From contig CAJPQG010000002.1 in the NCBI GenBank assembly GCA_905372785.1, positions 59,915-123,914 of the forward strand: a DNA stretch of 64,000 nucleotides. Reading direction: 5' to 3'. The notes beneath the pieces were generated by a model. It saw only the letters and a program-made list of their open reading frames with translations. It searched no databases and had not been told where the DNA came from. A program made the translations under genes and the position numbers. Below, one piece after another: positions 51,909 through 61,011 of this stretch; the stretch's first letter is position 1, and each line of letters begins with the position of its first letter. Origin of the DNA: Candidatus Saccharimonadota bacterium (lineage in GTDB: Bacteria > Patescibacteriota > Saccharimonadia > Saccharimonadales > Saccharimonadaceae).

Positions 51909-53561
51909 TTATCGCTTATTATACCATGATTTAAACAGGATGCCGCGCACCTTATCGATCACTGGATCTGCTTCACTGAGGCGCAGCCACTTTGAAATAC
52001 CAACATATGCCGCAAAACTACCAAGGCTAATCACCATGAACTTTGGCAGTGCCGCAAAGAAACTATTATCAGCGTTCTGTAGTGGCAACAGTATCACTAA
52101 TACATAGGCAACTACGCCCATAATGGCCGTAGCAAGCAACATGCGCAATGTGGCCCGAATGAACCGAAAATCAAATAGATTACCGATGCGCCGGTTGATT
52201 AGCACAAAGAGTAACACCACTTCCACCGCGGCAACCGTACTCTGAGCCACAGCCAGCCCATAAGCTCCCATGCGCAACCCCATGCCAAGCCAAATTGCCA
52301 AAATAACGTTCAGCGCAATAGCTACAATTGAGGTATATAGCGGTGTTTTTGTATCCTGCTGCGCGTAAAAGGCACGTGAGGCAATGTGGTACACCGAGCG
52401 GAAAAAGACAGCAATAGCCAGCATGCCTAAAATACCCGCCATCAGCGCATCACCACCATTACGAATAAAGTGTACTAGGTACCCACGAGTAAAGAAAATT
52501 AGCATCGAAACCGGCAAAGCCAGCCAAATAATCACCCGAATCACGCTGGCTAGCTCTCGGCGGAAATCGTCAGTCTTCCCTTTACCTAGCGACTCCGTCA
52601 TGCTTGGAAAGGCCGCACTAGAAATCGCCACACCAATAAGGTTAATTGGGAATAAATGTAGCGTTAGCGCCTGCTGATAAGCTCGAATTGTACCATCGGC
52701 CATACGAGAAGCTAGGTTGATTTCTACCAAAGTCACCACGTAGTCCATACCCTGGTCGATTGAGCGCGGTGGCAACAGCTTCAGCACTTGCAAAAAGCCC
52801 TTGTTGCGCCAATAAATCTTAAAGTCGTAGTCCATACCAAGACCAATCAGACCGGCCGAACTAACCAGCAGCTGCAGCACGGCGCCGAGCACCACACCAA
52901 GCGCGACACCCATGATACCGCCGCCGAAGATCTCCCAGCCAAACAGATTAATACCATTTGTGAACCACAAAATACCGACGATAATACCCAAGTTGTACAA
53001 AATCGGCGCTAAAGCGTAGAATGTAAACCGCCCCACAGCCTGCTGAATGCTGGCAATCACTGTTGCAATCGCAAACAAAAATGGGTTCACCGCAATCACA
53101 CGCATCATACTAATTGCCAGCCCAGTACCTGATTCTCCTAAGCCGGGTGCGATAATATAACGAACAATTGGCTCAGCAAAGATGATAATTAACACGCTAG
53201 CAATTAAGGTAATCAGCGCCATAAAGTTAATCATGCTAGTAGAAATTTGCCAGGCAGATTTTTTATTACGGCGCGCTAGCCGTTCGTTAAACACAGGAAT
53301 AAAAGTAACGCTTAAGGCACCAGACACCAGGATAAAGTACATGAAATCGGGCACCGTAAAGGCTGCTGTGTATGCATCCAGCCCAACAGGGTAGCCAGCT
53401 AACCCCATGTCTTTATTTGGCATATATGCACTGTTTAGCAGGCGATCTCGGAAAAATCCCATTAGGCTAGAAATAATCGTTGAACTAGCCAGTAGAATAG
53501 CGGCTACTTTGATGCTGAGCCGCTTATTCGCAAAGGATACAACGCGTTTCATTCGATTCAT
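51909..53561 (-). CDS. murJ: lipid II flippase MurJ (MviN)
   Basis: 550 aa with about 14 TM helices. Typical N-terminus (ASSTIISSLMGFFRDRLLN), SGALSVTFIPVF motif and conserved polar residues in TM helices. It flips lipid II outward for the PBP. SD GAGGAA. Lies between ftsH and lepA-N, all minus strand, gaps 0-21 bp. Confidence 0.96.
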   Translation of the reverse strand: MNRMKRVVSFANKRLSIKVAAILLASSTIISSLMGFFRDRLLNSAYMPNKDMGLAGYPVGLDAYTAAFTVPDFMYFILVSGALSVTFIPVFNERLARRNKKSAWQISTSMINFMALITLIASVLIIIFAEPIVRYIIAPGLGESGTGLAISMMRVIAVNPFLFAIATVIASIQQAVGRFTFYALAPILYNLGIIVGILWFTNGINLFGWEIFGGGIMGVALGVVLGAVLQLLVSSAGLIGLGMDYDFKIYWRNKGFLQVLKLLPPRSIDQGMDYVVTLVEINLASRMADGTIRAYQQALTLHLFPINLIGVAISSAAFPSMTESLGKGKTDDFRRELASVIRVIIWLALPVSMLIFFTRGYLVHFIRNGGDALMAGILGMLAIAVFFRSVYHIASRAFYAQQDTKTPLYTSIVAIALNVILAIWLGMGLRMGAYGLAVAQSTVAAVEVVLLFVLINRRIGNLFDFRFIRATLRMLLATAIMGVVAYVLVILLPLQNADNSFFAALPKFMVISLGSFAAYVGISKWLRLSEADPVIDKVRGILFKSWYNKR

Positions 53562-53582
53562 GGCGAGGTTCCTCTAATTCAC

Positions 53583-55445
53583 TTACTGGTGCAAGCGTGC
53601 TGTCTTTGGCAATGTTGCGCCATCCAACACTTCATTTACACGTGTCTCTTCAATGGTTTCTTCTTCAAGCAGCACCTTAGCCAAAGCATCAAGCTTGTCT
53701 CGGTTTGCCTGCAATACTTCTTCAGCGCGGCGAGCCGCTTCTTGAATCAGACCCTTGACTTCTTGGTCGATCTGCTCAGCAGTAGCGTCACTGTATGGCC
53801 GCTCGTGGGTAATTTTATCAAATACCATACCGCCATTATCTTCATGGAAAACTTGATCACGCAGCTTGCTGCCCATTCCCTGCTCAATCACCATATCACG
53901 GGCAATTTCAGTTGCCTTGCGCAGGTCGCTACCTGCTCCGGTGGTAATACCATCATCACCATAAATCAACTTTTCTGCAATGCGGCCGCCCATAGCTCGC
54001 GCCAGGATATCTTTAAACTCATACACGCTGGTATAACTTTTATCTTCTGGTGGCAAGAACCAGGTTACACCACCGGTGCCACCACGCGGGATAATCGTCA
54101 CCTTGTGCACTGGATCAGAATCTGGAAGCACATGCCCAACAATAGCGTGACCAGCCTCGTGGTACGCAGTCAGTTGCTTCTCTTTTTCATTCATCACCTT
54201 CGACTTGCGCTCTGGACCAATAGCAACCTTTTCAAACGCTTCGGTTAGGTCGTTATTGCTAATTTTCTTAGCGCTACGGCGCGCTGCGATAATAGCTGCC
54301 TCATTGGCAATATTTGCTAGATCTGCCCCGCTACTACCAGCAGTTTTGGCAGCTAATTTATCGATATTTACATCATCTTCCACTGGCTTCTTCTTGAAGT
54401 GCAGCTTTAAAATTGCCTCGCGGTCCTTGCGCTCTGGCAACATAATATTTGTGCGGCGATCGAAGCGGCCAGGACGCAACAGTGCCGGGTCAAGCACATC
54501 GGCACGGTTAGTTGCAGCAAGCACAATCACGTTCGTACCAGTTTCAAAACCATCCATTTCTACCAAAATCTGGTTCAATGTTTGCTCACGCTCATCGTGG
54601 CCACCGCCCATACCGCTACCACGCTTACGGCCAACGGCATCGATTTCGTCGATAAAGATAATTGCAGGAGCATTTTTCTTGGCCTTAGCGAACAAGTCAC
54701 GTACGCGACTCGCACCAACACCGACAAACATCTCAACAAATTCAGAACCGCTAATGCTAAAGAATGGCACACCAGCCTCACCAGCAACAGCGCGAGCCAT
54801 CATTGTTTTACCAGTACCAGGACTACCGACAAGTAGCACACCTTTTGGAATCTTGGCACCAAGCGCCTCGTACTTCTTTGGGTGTTTTAGGAAATCTACC
54901 ACCTCTTCAAGGTCTTGCTTGGCATTTTCATTACCAGCAATGTCACTAAACAAGACTTTTTTCTTATCGAGGCCATAAAGCTTAGCCTTGCTCTTGCCAA
55001 AGCCCATCGCCTGGTTGTTCTGCCCCTGCGCCTGGCGCATCATAAACATAAAGAAGGCTACAATTAAGATAACAGGCACGATTACCATCGCCAGATTCCA
55101 GATATTATCGCCTGTGTTACTTACCTGGTTAACGGTTACCTTGGTAGTGTTGTGATTCAGCCCCTGCTCAAAAATACTACTACCCGGTTCTTTATATGAG
55201 CGCTCGGTTGGCTTTTGCTGATCTTTTTTAGTAATTAATAGCTCATTACCCTGAATGGTAATCTCCTGTACTTCGCCCTTGTTAGCCTGCGCAATGACAT
55301 CAGAAAAACTAACTTGCTTTAAGCCACCCTGCTGGCGGGTAAGCGCAAAAATACCGATACCGAGCCCGATAATAATGACCCAAAAAATAATATTACGAAC
55401 TAAGTTCCCTTTTTTCTGTGGTTGCGGTTTTCGTGCCTTTGCCAT
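53583..55445 (-). CDS. ftsH: ATP-dependent zinc metalloprotease FtsH
   Basis: 620 aa. TM 1 (about 18-36), periplasmic domain, TM 2 (about 117-136), AAA+ with Walker A GSPGTGKT (207-214), FIDEIDAVG, SRH ATNRADVLDPALLRPGRFDR, and zinc site HEAGH (429-433). It degrades membrane and soluble proteins at the membrane. SD AGAGGA. Confidence 0.98.
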   Translation of the reverse strand: MAKARKPQPQKKGNLVRNIIFWVIIIGLGIGIFALTRQQGGLKQVSFSDVIAQANKGEVQEITIQGNELLITKKDQQKPTERSYKEPGSSIFEQGLNHNTTKVTVNQVSNTGDNIWNLAMVIVPVILIVAFFMFMMRQAQGQNNQAMGFGKSKAKLYGLDKKKVLFSDIAGNENAKQDLEEVVDFLKHPKKYEALGAKIPKGVLLVGSPGTGKTMMARAVAGEAGVPFFSISGSEFVEMFVGVGASRVRDLFAKAKKNAPAIIFIDEIDAVGRKRGSGMGGGHDEREQTLNQILVEMDGFETGTNVIVLAATNRADVLDPALLRPGRFDRRTNIMLPERKDREAILKLHFKKKPVEDDVNIDKLAAKTAGSSGADLANIANEAAIIAARRSAKKISNNDLTEAFEKVAIGPERKSKVMNEKEKQLTAYHEAGHAIVGHVLPDSDPVHKVTIIPRGGTGGVTWFLPPEDKSYTSVYEFKDILARAMGGRIAEKLIYGDDGITTGAGSDLRKATEIARDMVIEQGMGSKLRDQVFHEDNGGMVFDKITHERPYSDATAEQIDQEVKGLIQEAARRAEEVLQANRDKLDALAKVLLEEETIEETRVNEVLDGATLPKTARLHQ

Positions 55446-55541
55446 TCGGTCGTTATCCTCTTATATCTAACATATTAACTGTCTAATAAATACTCGTTCC
55501 TCTCATAATAGCACCTTTTGCCACTGTAGGGCTAGAGAAAG

Positions 55542-56555
55542 CTATTTGCCGGCCCTCGAGGCATCAGCCCGCTCAATACGCAACCACTCTTTTCCCAGCA
55601 CAATCTGGCACTGCGGCGACACAATGTACCGCTTGCCAGTCCCTAGCGTTTTTACTGCAATAAGCGCCCGCTGCGCCTGTGGAATCGTCACCCGTTCGCC
55701 CTGGCGCAAAAGAAGTTCTCGAAGCAGCTCTGATCCCACCTCTTCAGGAGCCAGCAGCAGTATATATCGGTCAATTTGCGGGCCAGCCAATTGCGGCAAC
55801 CGTAATAGACGCGCTACCTCATCATCAAAAGCCCGCCGCAACCGGCACTGGCGTTGCCATAGCTGCCATAGCTGCTGCGTGATGTTTTGGCGGTCTTCGG
55901 GCGGCATCACCGCAAGTGTGTGACGAATGCGGTTACGCAAATACTCATCGCTGGCATTTGTTTCATCTTCTCGATACACCAGCTGGTGGCGCGCTGCGTA
56001 CTGGGTAATCTCTCTGCGCGACACCTGCAGTAGCGGCCGCCATACCGCTGTTAACGCCACCGGCCAGCCGCCCTCCGGCAAGCATAGCTCCCCACTGGTG
56101 TTCGTATAGCTATGTGTATCTGCCGCTTCTGGTAGCATTGGTGCCAACCCTCGCCAGCCAGTGCCGCGCCGCAGGTTAATTAGCATTGTTTCAACAACAT
56201 CATCGCGGTGGTGGGCAGTCGCAATACGCCCATCATATTCAGCTGCAATTTGCCGCAAAAACTGATACCGCCCCTCACGTGCCTGAGCTTCGCTCGCCAG
56301 AGGACCCAGCCGCAGCGTCGCCTCACGGTACGATAGCCCATACCGCTGAGCTAACCGGCGCACGAACAGCGCATCATGATGAGAGCCCGGGCGTATGCCA
56401 TGATTTACATGCGCCACCACAAGCCTTGGAGCAGCCTGCCCTGCACGCTGGCAATAGCGCTGCCGCCGCACCGCTATATCAAGTAGTACCGTTGAATCAA
56501 GGCCACCACTCACTGCTAGGACGACAGCGGCAGCTGGTTGAGGTTGCATTATCAT
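55542..56555 (-). CDS. tilS: tRNA(Ile)-lysidine synthase
   Basis: About 337 aa from ATG 56555; the 39 codons upstream are dropped because TACAGT (56562-56567) ends 6 nt before this ATG. PP-loop SGGLDS, HVNHGIRP, ATAHHRDDVVETMLINLRRGTGWRGL and RPLLQVSRREI are diagnostic. It converts C34 of tRNA-Ile2(CAT) to lysidine; the matching tRNA is encoded at 63294-63369. The C-terminal domains are shorter than in E. coli. Confidence 0.95.
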   Translation of the reverse strand: MIMQPQPAAAVVLAVSGGLDSTVLLDIAVRRQRYCQRAGQAAPRLVVAHVNHGIRPGSHHDALFVRRLAQRYGLSYREATLRLGPLASEAQAREGRYQFLRQIAAEYDGRIATAHHRDDVVETMLINLRRGTGWRGLAPMLPEAADTHSYTNTSGELCLPEGGWPVALTAVWRPLLQVSRREITQYAARHQLVYREDETNASDEYLRNRIRHTLAVMPPEDRQNITQQLWQLWQRQCRLRRAFDDEVARLLRLPQLAGPQIDRYILLLAPEEVGSELLRELLLRQGERVTIPQAQRALIAVKTLGTGKRYIVSPQCQIVLGKEWLRIERADASRAGK

Positions 56556-56651
56556 ATCTCTACTGTAGCAGCCCACGCGACGCTTACAAAAGATTGTCGT
56601 AGCCGCTACTGCTGCTATAGCAACACCTGCCGCCATGTTGTGAGTATTACG

Positions 56652-56680
56652 TTGTACGGCCCATACCCACATGCTACAAT
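56652..56680 (+). promoter_or_regulatory. promoter of the 267-aa orphan gene
   Basis: TTGTAC (56652-56657), 17-nt spacer, TACAAT (56675-56680). Predicted leader about 120 nt. Confidence 0.6.
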
Positions 56681-56718
56681 GTAAGGTAACTTGCGCCCAT
56701 CACTGGTGCAGCGAGCCA

Positions 56719-56737
56719 CGGTCGGATACCCCGACTG
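56719..56737 (+). promoter_or_regulatory. leader hairpin upstream of the 267-aa orphan gene
   Basis: 7-bp stem CGGTCGG / CCGACTG with a 5-nt loop and no T-run, so not a terminator. An 11-codon ORF (56768-56803) follows and ends 2 nt before the GTG at 56806. Confidence 0.4.
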
Positions 56738-56805
56738 GTACATTTACAACAAAGAGAGTTAACAATTATGCATAACCTTTATTCCGATGTAAAGGAAGTG
56801 TGATC

Positions 56806-57609
56806 GTGAATACTGAATACACCCCTGATTTGCTTGCCTTTGCAGACGGAGAGACAATTACAGATGAAGAGCGTACGCGCTTCAAAAAACTAGTAGATGG
56901 GTCTTACGCTCGGCTTAAGCTAAAGTCTGATTATAACGAGAGTGAAGAGAACGAGTATCTCGAACGTGAACATCTTACTCTGGCACCCCCAAGTGTATGC
57001 AAAAACCCGTCCAAACTGTATGTCCTACGCGTTAAGGATTATACTACGGATAGCTTTTTGGAAAGCCCCGGTTATATAGTAATACGTGAGCAAGAATCTC
57101 CAGTGCTGCTATTATTAGCAAGCAGTCTTGCCTCACTTCACCAATATACAGGTGCTTTTTTTGTATCAGTATATAAGTATATTACTTATGCCTGGGCATC
57201 TCTGGCACGCGAAGCCAAGTGCGCCACGCTTTCTACTACCGCCATAATAGTGGACGTGCCACTAGACGATAAGCTTGCCTATTTCTTGGCTGCGCTCGAG
57301 GTGGCAGTAGGAGCACCAGGCACGACAGTAGAAAAGCAAGGTCTACTAGGAAGCGCACAAGATCCCAAGCTATCTATCAGGTATGGATTCGGTGATGACG
57401 AGAATCTAACGGCAGTCCAACGACTACGTTTAGCCGTAGGAGTGATTGCCTTTTTTGGTAAGAGCACTGACCTAGAGCGCATCGACAAGTACCGCACAAA
57501 CGCAGAGATGCCTCTTGCAAGGGCTATGGCAATTGTTGCTCCACCACGCCCCACCCCACGCAAGAAGACTGGCTTTCTCGGCTTTCTCGGACGCCTATTC
57601 GGCTGGTAA
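56806..57609 (+). CDS. orphan 267-aa protein
   Basis: 267 aa from GTG 56806 (AAAGGA SD at about 9 nt; GTG 56800 is an alternative). Soluble N-terminal half with acidic stretches, hydrophobic alpha/beta middle (VLLLLASSLASLHQYTGAFFVSVYKYI), and a short C-terminal amphipathic segment after a Pro/Arg/Lys linker (GFLGFLGRLFGW) that could associate with membrane. No family recognised. It has a long leader with a hairpin and an 11-codon ORF. Strong terminator follows. Confidence 0.65.
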   Translation: MNTEYTPDLLAFADGETITDEERTRFKKLVDGSYARLKLKSDYNESEENEYLEREHLTLAPPSVCKNPSKLYVLRVKDYTTDSFLESPGYIVIREQESPVLLLLASSLASLHQYTGAFFVSVYKYITYAWASLAREAKCATLSTTAIIVDVPLDDKLAYFLAALEVAVGAPGTTVEKQGLLGSAQDPKLSIRYGFGDDENLTAVQRLRLAVGVIAFFGKSTDLERIDKYRTNAEMPLARAMAIVAPPRPTPRKKTGFLGFLGRLFGW

Positions 57610-57660
57610 TTGTCACTGACTAGGAGAGCCTGATGGCTTCATTTACTACACAGACACACC

Positions 57661-57701
57661 GAAAAAGACTCCTTGCAAGGCATGGGGTCTTTTTCTTTTT
57701 T
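57661..57701 (+). terminator. terminator of the 267-aa orphan gene
   Basis: 12-bp stem GAAAAAGACTCC / GGGGTCTTTTTC followed by TTTTT. Confidence 0.88.
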
Positions 57702-57747
57702 GGCACTTTTCTTTATGCGCCGTGCATGTTATACTAAAAACCACTTT

Positions 57748-57824
57748 GGCACTGTAGCTCAGTTGGTTAGAGCGTAGGACTCATAAGCCTAAGGTCACTG
57801 GTTCGATCCCAGTCAGTGCTACCA
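57748..57824 (+). tRNA. tRNA-Met(CAT), elongator
   Basis: Acceptor GGCACTG/CAGTGCT, loop CTCATAA, discriminator A, CCA encoded. Assigned as elongator because the other two CAT tRNAs here match initiator and Ile2 patterns. Anticodon stem has an A31/G39 mismatch. Confidence 0.85.
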
Positions 57825-57837
57825 AATTATGCACATT

Positions 57838-57863
57838 CCCCAGCAGTATTGACTGGGGTTTTT
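57838..57863 (+). terminator. terminator after tRNA-Met
   Basis: CCCCAG...CTGGGG hairpin followed by TTTTT. Confidence 0.85.
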
Positions 57864-57964
57864 ATTATGCACTATTACTTCTTGCAATAGCGAGCGCTTA
57901 TTGCATTGCTACCTACAACTCGATATACTAGTGGCATATTATCTATTTAAGTGAGGTATTAACT

Positions 57965-59068
57965 ATGACAAAAGTAACGCCTACGAACAATAAGCCTGAA
58001 CCAACTGAAACATCAGAGGAACAAGTAGTAAGCGAAACTGTTACCAAGAACGAGGCTGGTCAGCAGGTTATCCGACGCGTAGTACGACGAACAGCACAAA
58101 ACGAAAGCACAAGCGGCACAACTATTATTTTCCAAGTTTTGTCCTACATCGGTTGGGCGCTTGTTATTAGCGGGTTGCCTTGGCTTTTCGACACTGTTGT
58201 GCGCTTTTTTGTATTCAGCTCAAGCGAATATGTATCAGTCATCCCACACGTTGCAGCGACAGCCCTAGTGCTCGTGCCAGCAGCCTTCCTGCTAGACATG
58301 TTCTACCGCAAGCGTGAACAACTACATAAATCAGGTGGTGAGCTTGCTCTATCGATCGTTGCGCTCGTCTTAACTGGCCTTGCTGGCCTGCCAAGCCTCA
58401 TTTACGCCTTCACTCAATTCTTCTACTTTATCCTTGGTACCGGCGACCAAACAGGTACTGAATATCTGGTGCGCAGCGGTACTGGCCTCTTCACCGTACT
58501 CATTCTTGCCGGATTCTTCCTCCGTACACTAAACCGCAAGAAGGCTACTCGACTACCAAAACTATACTCGCTAACTATGCTTACTGTATCAGTTGCGCTA
58601 GTGTTAACTGCTGTCATCAGCCCAATCACTAACCGCCAGCAGCGTATTGATGACCGCCTCATCGAAGTAGGAAACCAAGAGGTTATCCATGCTATCAAGA
58701 GCTACGCAAGGTCAAATGGCAAGCTCCCTGCTTCTTTAAAAGATATTGATAATCGTGACAAAATGAGCTCTGAAGCACGGCAGCTACTTGACCAAAACTT
58801 ACTTGAGTACAAACCAATAACAACCGACAACCCAAGCCCATCTTCAACATCAAGCTCATCACAATACGCTACCTTATCGTTTGAAGTGTGTGCAACCTTT
58901 AATACTAAAAATAAGCCCTACTTTTCATACAGCAGTAGTAGTAACAACCTAAAATCACATGATGCTGGACGAACCTGCACGCGAGACGAAATCTGGACAC
59001 ACGTGAAAGTTCCTAAAAAACCAGCTACCACGCCACAGACACAAGACAACACAGGCGACGCATCATAA
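57965..59068 (+). CDS. multi-pass membrane protein with soluble C-terminal domain
   Basis: 367 aa. A charged N-terminus (about 55 aa, with VIRRVVRR) is followed by five to six TM helices (about 55-220) and an extracytoplasmic or cytosolic C-terminal domain (about 225-367), rich in Ser/Thr, with a Cys pair. The segment EVIHAIKSYARSNGKLPASLKDI resembles C-terminal domains of prepilin-like proteins (short helix plus 'G-x-LP-x-SL-x-D'), which is suggestive only. SD GAGG. Confidence 0.75.
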   Translation: MTKVTPTNNKPEPTETSEEQVVSETVTKNEAGQQVIRRVVRRTAQNESTSGTTIIFQVLSYIGWALVISGLPWLFDTVVRFFVFSSSEYVSVIPHVAATALVLVPAAFLLDMFYRKREQLHKSGGELALSIVALVLTGLAGLPSLIYAFTQFFYFILGTGDQTGTEYLVRSGTGLFTVLILAGFFLRTLNRKKATRLPKLYSLTMLTVSVALVLTAVISPITNRQQRIDDRLIEVGNQEVIHAIKSYARSNGKLPASLKDIDNRDKMSSEARQLLDQNLLEYKPITTDNPSPSSTSSSSQYATLSFEVCATFNTKNKPYFSYSSSSNNLKSHDAGRTCTRDEIWTHVKVPKKPATTPQTQDNTGDAS

Positions 59069-59075
59069 TTTTACC

Positions 59076-59112
59076 AAATCAGTGAGACACTACGTCTCAC
59101 TGATTTTCATTT
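59076..59112 (+). terminator. terminator of the 57965-59068 gene
   Basis: 13-bp perfect stem AAATCAGTGAGAC / GTCTCACTGATTT, loop ACTAC, then TCATTTT. Confidence 0.9.
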
Positions 59113-59139
59113 TGCGCTCAGTTTAGTACAATGAGGCGT

Positions 59140-60162
59140 ATGAGGGGTGAACATACAAAATACGACAAGCTAATACAAACTGATCGCGAGGCCTTCCGCG
59201 CCGAAGCAATGGCTGCGCTGCACGCCTTTGATATTGCCGACCGCACGATTGCTAGCAGCATGGAAACAGGCAAGATAACAATGGTTGACCTACTAAAAGC
59301 CTGGTACGAACAATTGCAGCCGCTACTTTCCGACCTAGAAAAAGAGCGTACCAGCCGTCGATTCCGCACCATGATTGGCCACCACCTGCAAGTGGATGAG
59401 CCGCGAGCACAAGAGGCGATCGACACCATGATACAAAATCGTAAACTTGAACTTGTCAGCGGCGTGATCGATCGGCTATACGACGGGGAGCTACACAGCG
59501 AACAAGCCCGCCAGGCGGCTTGTACCTTTTTTGCGCAGCCAAGCGATTATATCAATACCTTTACTGAACGGTATGGTAAATTCGTTGAAATTATGGAAGC
59601 TGCTGAAGCTCATAACGTTACGCTGCTCGACCCACACGGCAACTGGCTAGAGCGCGGCCGTGCGGCTATAGCGATTCACAATGAACGACAACACTTAATA
59701 CAAGATGAAGACACAAGACTGGCAGATATTGATCAAGCGCTCAGAACACTTCAAGAACGTAGTAACCATCTGGTGCAGCGAATTGCAGACCACAACTGGA
59801 GCTTTGCTGATGTGCTTGCGCTGTATGAATCATATCAGCAGCAACTTGGTAGCCTTAAGCAAGTAACCGCCGTTTCCCCTACCGAGCAATTGGCCGTTTT
59901 TGAGCAAGTGGCTAAGCCATTTTTAGCTAAAGTCGCCCACAATGTTGGCTCACTGAACCAACACACGAATCTGAAAGCAGCCAAGCAAGCTCGCGATGAA
60001 GCAGCCAACTTACTACTTGAAGTGTTCGATCTTTCACCAAGTGAACGCCGCCAACTCTTTTTAGATATTCAGAACTACATGAAACTCACTCGTGAACGTG
60101 ACCTCATCCTTGTTGTGCAGCGCAATCGCGAGCAATTTCTCGCCAAACAGCGTGATGAATAG
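59140..60162 (+). CDS. large alpha-helical protein of unknown function
   Basis: 340 aa from ATG 59140 (TACAAT at 59127-59132 ends 7 nt upstream; an ATG at 59131 overlaps the -10). Almost entirely helical, charged, with probable coiled coils (about 170-225 and 265-335), no TM and no signal. No domain recognised. A cytosolic scaffold role is possible but unsupported. Confidence 0.7.
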   Translation: MRGEHTKYDKLIQTDREAFRAEAMAALHAFDIADRTIASSMETGKITMVDLLKAWYEQLQPLLSDLEKERTSRRFRTMIGHHLQVDEPRAQEAIDTMIQNRKLELVSGVIDRLYDGELHSEQARQAACTFFAQPSDYINTFTERYGKFVEIMEAAEAHNVTLLDPHGNWLERGRAAIAIHNERQHLIQDEDTRLADIDQALRTLQERSNHLVQRIADHNWSFADVLALYESYQQQLGSLKQVTAVSPTEQLAVFEQVAKPFLAKVAHNVGSLNQHTNLKAAKQARDEAANLLLEVFDLSPSERRQLFLDIQNYMKLTRERDLILVVQRNREQFLAKQRDE

Positions 60163-60249
60163 CTAGACCAGTTTTGCCCCAAAAAACCAGTCTGGTGCAC
60201 TACTTGCGACTATGCTATAACTAAACATAAGGATAATTTACACAGACAG

Positions 60250-60990
60250 ATGAACCAAACCGACCTATTTTCCCTATTGATCATATTGGTAGCTGCGCTG
60301 ACTCATGCTAGCTACCAACTGAGCGTTAGTGTCCTTACGCTCCTGTCTGGTCATGCCCTGAGTCGCAAAGTAAGCCACCGCCGAGTTTGCGGCCTGGCTG
60401 GCAGTTACACACTGGGTGTGCTGCTCATGACACTACTACTTCTTTGTAGCCTGGTGTACACCGTAAGTTCATCGCTTGGCAATACTATACCGACCGCTGC
60501 CTGGGCTGCAGCAAGCGGCATAATTATCGGCCTTGGCCTCACCAGCTGGATCTTCTATTTTCGTAAAAAAGCTGGTGCCAGCCTGTGGCTACCACGAGCA
60601 TTTGCCGACTATCTTGGCCGCCGCGCCAAACGAACCCGCTCACTAGCCGAGAGCTTTAGCCTAGGCCTCAGTACTGCTTTGGCTGCAATATTATTTATTA
60701 TTGGGCCACTGCTTGTTGCAGCGCTTGTTATCGCAACCACCAAACATAGCGTAATGTTACTTGCGCAACTTGCCGTGTATGTATTAATTACCGTAGCGCC
60801 GCTTGGGATTATTTGGTTGACGCTTGCTCGCAATAGCTCGCTAGCCACAGTGCAGCGCTGGCGCGAGAAACACAAATGGTTTTTGCAATTTATGGCCGGT
60901 ACTGTACTAGTTGCGCTCGGTATTTATTTGTATGTCACTTATGTGCTGAGCGTAGAAGCCGTAACTACCAAAGGGATTGTCCATGTATAA
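60250..60990 (+). CDS. six-helix membrane protein next to the flavoprotein
   Basis: 246 aa with about six TM helices arranged 3+3 around a basic cytosolic loop (DYLGRRAKRTRS). The layout resembles small transporters of the LysE/CcdA size class, but no diagnostic motif or Cys pair is present. It lies 21 bp upstream of the flavoprotein and is probably co-transcribed, so a membrane redox or transport partner is conceivable (inference). Confidence 0.72.
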   Translation: MNQTDLFSLLIILVAALTHASYQLSVSVLTLLSGHALSRKVSHRRVCGLAGSYTLGVLLMTLLLLCSLVYTVSSSLGNTIPTAAWAAASGIIIGLGLTSWIFYFRKKAGASLWLPRAFADYLGRRAKRTRSLAESFSLGLSTALAAILFIIGPLLVAALVIATTKHSVMLLAQLAVYVLITVAPLGIIWLTLARNSSLATVQRWREKHKWFLQFMAGTVLVALGIYLYVTYVLSVEAVTTKGIVHV

Positions 60991-61011
60991 CGTAACCTAC
61001 CTGGAGGCACG

